Below are positions 5,975 to 8,637 of a stretch of DNA of 8,637 nucleotides, in pieces; the first letter of the stretch is position 1; each line of letters opens with the position of its first letter. The DNA comes from Clostridiales bacterium (GTDB lineage: Bacteria; Bacillota; Clostridia; Oscillospirales; Oscillospiraceae). A program made the position numbers and the translations under genes. The stretch lies in NCBI GenBank assembly GCA_009774055.1, contig VSNB01000139.1:1-8637 (forward strand), written 5' to 3'. Under the pieces are notes generated by a model. It saw only the letters and a list, made by a program, of their open reading frames with translations. It did not search any database and was not told the origin of the DNA.

Positions 5975-7426
5975 TTATACCCGCTTTTTCCGTTTGAGCG
6001 TTCCCGCGACCGCAAATACAGCCGCCAGTATCCCCAGGCCAATCAGCGACAGCAGGAAGCAATTCCATCCCACCGTCTGCGGGTCCGTCCACCGGGAGAA
6101 ATCCACCGGCAGGAGCAGCCGGTAAGGCGTGCTGTTGGGCCAGCCGTTGAGGAGCAGAGCCTTGTCCATCATCCACGGATATACCCAGCTCCACAACCCT
6201 ATCCACACACAGCACAGCGATGCCCGGAACCACCCGTTCACCGGCAGGTACCGGATGACGCCCATCAGCCCCCATGGCAGGACCAGGCCCATCAGGGCGA
6301 TCGGAAGGCTCATAGGGAAGAACCAGTCCTTTGTGGTAATGGCCAGCAAGACCAGCAGCAACACCGTGTTGACGGAGAAGTACGCCAGCGCCTTGTGCCG
6401 CCGGACGCCCTCCGGAAGGGGAAGCTGCCACAGAGGGATTGGCAGAAACAGGACGCTCAGTCCCAAAGCAACGCCGGACATCACCACCGGCCAGTACTCC
6501 ATCCCGCCGCTTCCCTGCGCAAGGATGGCCGTCAGCATCAGGAGCAGCAGCGCGGACTGGATGCCGATCAACAGCGAAGTCTTGCACCTCCGCAGCCTTT
6601 CCGGCAGAGGCATCTGCCGCAGAAAGACCGGCAGCACGATAAATCCCGCCCCGAAGGACACCGCCGTGACGGTCATACAGGACCACCGCAGGAAGGCTTT
6701 CAGCTCGTACCCATAGGCCATCATCAGCGCGGCCCCATTGGCAATCACCGCCAGCATCAGCAAGGCGGTGTCCGCCGCCAGACACAGGCTGGCCTTCCGC
6801 CGCCGCAGCCAAACGGGCAGGGGCAGCATGGGTAAAATGACCGGCAGTATGAGCAGGGAGCTCCCGAACAGCACCCACAGCGCGACCATCGGGAACCATT
6901 CCATCGACCCGGAGCGCAGGCAGCACAGCAGGATCAGCAGCTCCACACTGCCTACCATGCTTCCCAGGGATACAGCCCATTTGTACGGCTCCCACTCCGG
7001 CCTCCGGGCCAGCAGGAAGGGCAGCAGGGTGAGGGACGCCGCGATCATCACCGATGCCGCCGCGATGGGAAGGAACCATAGGTCGTGGCTGGCGATAGCG
7101 GCAATGCCAAAACCAAAGAGGACTCCGCCAAAAATAATGCACATAAAGATGCAGAATCCCCGTGTCAGACGCTGGTACTTCTCCGCCATGCGCTCGGCGG
7201 CCCGCTTCTGGGTGTCCACGCTGGCGGTGAGCAGCTCGTGTTCGGTCACGTCCAGCGCGGCGCAGATGTCCAGCAGCAAGGTGATGTCCGGGTAGCTCAT
7301 GCCCCGCTCCCACTTCGAGACGGCGGATTCGGTGACGTACAGCTTCTCGGCGAACTCCTTCTGGGTCATCCCCAGCTCCTTCCGCCGCTCCCGGATGTAC
7401 TCGCCAAAGGTTTTTTTACTTTCCAC
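5975..7426 (-). CDS. Cro/C1-type HTH protein with C-terminal multi-pass repeat membrane domain
   Basis: A 483-residue protein translated from a GTG start, supported by AGGAG 7 nt upstream. Residues 6-66 are an XRE (Cro/C1) helix-turn-helix: GEYIRERRKELGMTQKEFAE, then VTESAVSKWERGMSYPDI and LLLDICAALDVTEHELL. A short linker (about 70-88) leads into roughly ten or more hydrophobic segments that continue to a terminal KRKKRV. The membrane region is repetitive. The units begin LPVILPMLPLPVWLRRRKASL (194-), LPVFLRQMPLPERLRRCKTSL (265-) and LPIPLWQLPLPEGVRRHKALA (328-), giving periods of 71 and 63 residues. Each unit carries two hydrophobic stretches between basic LRR-K loops. Degenerate units may lie on either side. 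It is probably a membrane-anchored DNA-binding sensor; the ligand and regulon are unknown. It lies 18 bp downstream of traX on the same strand, so the two are almost certainly co-transcribed. Confidence 0.85.
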   Translation of the reverse strand: MESKKTFGEYIRERRKELGMTQKEFAEKLYVTESAVSKWERGMSYPDITLLLDICAALDVTEHELLTASVDTQKRAAERMAEKYQRLTRGFCIFMCIIFGGVLFGFGIAAIASHDLWFLPIAAASVMIAASLTLLPFLLARRPEWEPYKWAVSLGSMVGSVELLILLCCLRSGSMEWFPMVALWVLFGSSLLILPVILPMLPLPVWLRRRKASLCLAADTALLMLAVIANGAALMMAYGYELKAFLRWSCMTVTAVSFGAGFIVLPVFLRQMPLPERLRRCKTSLLIGIQSALLLLMLTAILAQGSGGMEYWPVVMSGVALGLSVLFLPIPLWQLPLPEGVRRHKALAYFSVNTVLLLVLLAITTKDWFFPMSLPIALMGLVLPWGLMGVIRYLPVNGWFRASLCCVWIGLWSWVYPWMMDKALLLNGWPNSTPYRLLLPVDFSRWTDPQTVGWNCFLLSLIGLGILAAVFAVAGTLKRKKRV

Positions 7427-7444
7427 AGCCGCTCTCCTTTCCCG

Positions 7445-8398
7445 CTACAGTCTCAACACCGCCCGCAGGGCCGCCAGGATGGCGATGTGGACAGGATACG
7501 CCGCATAAAAGGCCCATTTGATATTCCGGCCCCGCTGCCCGTTGTACAGGCAGATCAGCGCCGCCGCCAGCAGCGCGCAGCACAGACTGCCCCCGGGCGC
7601 CCAGCGGAAGGTCCCCTCCCACAGGACTACCTGCTTCAGCCACAGCTCCCAGCCGTACTCATAGAATATCCCCAGCGTCAGCACGCCGATCTGCCATTTC
7701 CGGTCCCGCGCCAGATAGATCAGGCAGATCAGTACCACGCCGAACACGCTGTAGTCACAGTCCCCCACCTCCGACAGGAAGAAAACAGGCAGCAGCGGCA
7801 GAATGCACAGAAGGCTCCCCAGCCAGTCCGGCTCCCGATTTCCGCGCTTACCCAGCGCATGACAGGCCGTCAGGAAACCGGCCAGGTACAGGAGGATCGT
7901 CAGGATAATAGGCAGTCCGTTGCCGTCCGCGGCGTACAGAAGCCAGACCCAGAAGGCCACGCAGACGCCAAAGAATCCCGCTGCCGCCAGCTGGAGCGCC
8001 CTGGACTGCCGCCGGAGGGTTTCCCAGATGTGGATGCAGGCCACGGCGAAAAACATGGTGTAGAACACATTGGTGAAGTTCAGAAAATCTATCCCCGGGA
8101 CACCTGTCCGCCAGTTTGAATCAAAAGCCAGGTCAAAGGGGATCTCGCTGATGAGAGCGAACACCCCCAGCCGCAGCAGATACTTCTCCCGGCTTCGGGT
8201 GTGGCGGCAGCCCTCCGCCACGAAAAAGGCGTAGATGGGAAACGCGATGCGCCCGATCCTCCGGAGGAAGGTATTGAGGGGCATCGGGATGATCTCCAGC
8301 GCCGCGGCCGTGTGGTCGATGACCATTATGACCAGAGCGATGACTTTCAGATGGAAGGCCGTCAGCGGCTTTCCAATAGTCTGTGTTTGGTTTGTCAT
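7445..8398 (-). CDS. TraX family membrane protein
   Basis: A 317-residue polytopic membrane protein of about 8-10 hydrophobic segments. The ATG at 8398 is chosen because AGGAG lies 7 nt upstream; an in-frame ATG at 8434 lacks such a site. TraX hallmarks are present: LKVIALVIMVIDHTAA (17-32), RRIGRIAFPIYAFFVAEG (46-63), YLLRLGVFALISEIPFDLAF (73-92), GDCDYSVFGVVLI (212-224) and a terminal WAFYAAYPVHIAIL (295-308). The founding member, F-plasmid TraX, acetylates the pilin N-terminus. Chromosomal Firmicute members have no assigned substrate, and no conjugation or pilus genes are present here, so a membrane acyl-transfer role is only a family-level inference. It is the first gene of a two-gene unit with the HTH-membrane protein and has its own strong promoter at 8446-8474. 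'TraX' is the family name; I give no gene symbol. Confidence 0.87.
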   Translation of the reverse strand: MTNQTQTIGKPLTAFHLKVIALVIMVIDHTAAALEIIPMPLNTFLRRIGRIAFPIYAFFVAEGCRHTRSREKYLLRLGVFALISEIPFDLAFDSNWRTGVPGIDFLNFTNVFYTMFFAVACIHIWETLRRQSRALQLAAAGFFGVCVAFWVWLLYAADGNGLPIILTILLYLAGFLTACHALGKRGNREPDWLGSLLCILPLLPVFFLSEVGDCDYSVFGVVLICLIYLARDRKWQIGVLTLGIFYEYGWELWLKQVVLWEGTFRWAPGGSLCCALLAAALICLYNGQRGRNIKWAFYAAYPVHIAILAALRAVLRL

Positions 8399-8445
8399 AG
8401 GTGGGCTCCTTTTCCTCATTCTTCCGGCTTGCAAGTCCTGTCTCC

Positions 8446-8474
8446 ACCATAGAGCAGGAGACGGAAAAAGTCAA
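8446..8474 (-). promoter_or_regulatory. Candidate sigma-A promoter of the traX/HTH-membrane operon
   Basis: On the minus strand, TTGACT (8469-8474, 5 of 6 consensus) and TATGGT (8446-8451, 4 of 6) are separated by 17 nt. The start site would be near 8439, leaving a leader of about 40 nt that contains the AGGAG ribosome site of the TraX-family gene. Confidence 0.65.
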
Positions 8475-8531
8475 GAAAAACCCGCCTTTTTGCCGCTCGA
8501 CCATTTGGAAAGTCCTTGTGCCCCAATGGTT

Positions 8532-8563
8532 TGCGGCCTCCCCTGAAAACAGGAGAGGCCGCA
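8532..8563 (-). terminator. Hairpin after the partial gene at the right edge
   Basis: A 14-bp stem (8532-8545 with 8550-8563) has a 4-nt loop. The single C/A mismatch on the plus strand is a G-U pair in minus-strand RNA, so the stem is fully paired in the minus direction. It begins 11 bp after the stop codon of the minus-strand gene entering from the right. No T-tract follows, so termination efficiency is uncertain. Confidence 0.55.
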
Positions 8564-8574
8564 TATTACAGATA

Positions 8575-8637
8575 CTATAGTCCAAGCAGATGGGTGGCGA
8601 ACTGGAAGTAGATGAGCAGGCTCAGCACGTCCACGAT
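8575..8637 (-). CDS. C-terminal tail of an unidentified, probably membrane, protein
   Basis: Reading the minus strand inward from the window edge gives an open frame of 20 residues (IVDVLSLLIYFQFATHLLGL) ending in TAG at 8575-8577. The tail is strongly hydrophobic, like a final transmembrane helix. A good hairpin lies just past the stop, which supports this being a real gene end. The fragment is too short to assign a family. Confidence 0.5.
   Translation of the reverse strand: MVDVLSLLIYFQFATHLLGL

Noticed and set aside
7445..8398. Evidence of an integrated conjugative element from the TraX homolog
   Set aside because: No relaxase, type IV secretion, integrase or att-like repeats are visible in the window. 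TraX-family proteins occur widely on Firmicute chromosomes.

Overview
The window looks like chromosomal DNA from a GC-rich gut Firmicute of the Oscillospiraceae type (Flavonifractor, Lawsonibacter or Pseudoflavonifractor relatives). This placement is an inference. It rests on the high GC content judged by eye, strong purine-rich Shine-Dalgarno sites, the short cysteine-rich FeoB variant, a cysteine-rich ferritin-like protein of a kind I associate with these clostridia, and palindromic intergenic repeats. No rRNA, tRNA, CRISPR array, phage gene or transposase gene is visible.

Left part (1-1200): the 3' part of a ferritin-like protein gene is followed on the same strand by an HD-superfamily hydrolase gene. 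A perfect 18-bp hairpin ends this block and separates it from the convergent cation:proton antiporter gene (1204-2493, minus). The antiporter appears to be transcribed from a promoter at about 2707-2735. Between that promoter and the gene lies a 167-bp near-palindromic element (2520-2686), so the mRNA leader should be mostly one long hairpin. A collapsed relative of this element sits at 491-517.

Middle part (2846-5925): feoB (ferrous iron transport, minus) and an AraC-family regulator gene (plus) are divergent and share a 182-bp intergenic region. The regulator has a strong-looking promoter with an A-tract upstream, an extended -10 and a perfect inverted repeat inside the spacer. Both genes end at intrinsic terminators. 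A segment of the feoB terminator hairpin recurs next to the araC terminator.

Right part (5926-8637, all minus): a promoter at 8446-8474 drives a two-gene unit. The first gene is a TraX-family membrane protein. The second, 18 bp downstream, is a Cro/C1-type HTH protein fused to a multi-pass membrane region built from tandem repeats of about 65-70 residues. At the right edge is the C-terminal tail of an unidentified, probably membrane, protein.

Functionally this is mostly housekeeping and accessory membrane biology: iron uptake, monovalent cation/proton exchange, and one-component regulators. The least explained items are the palindromic element in the antiporter leader and the HTH-membrane-repeat protein paired with TraX. 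I see no defence system, biosynthetic cluster or large mobile element.
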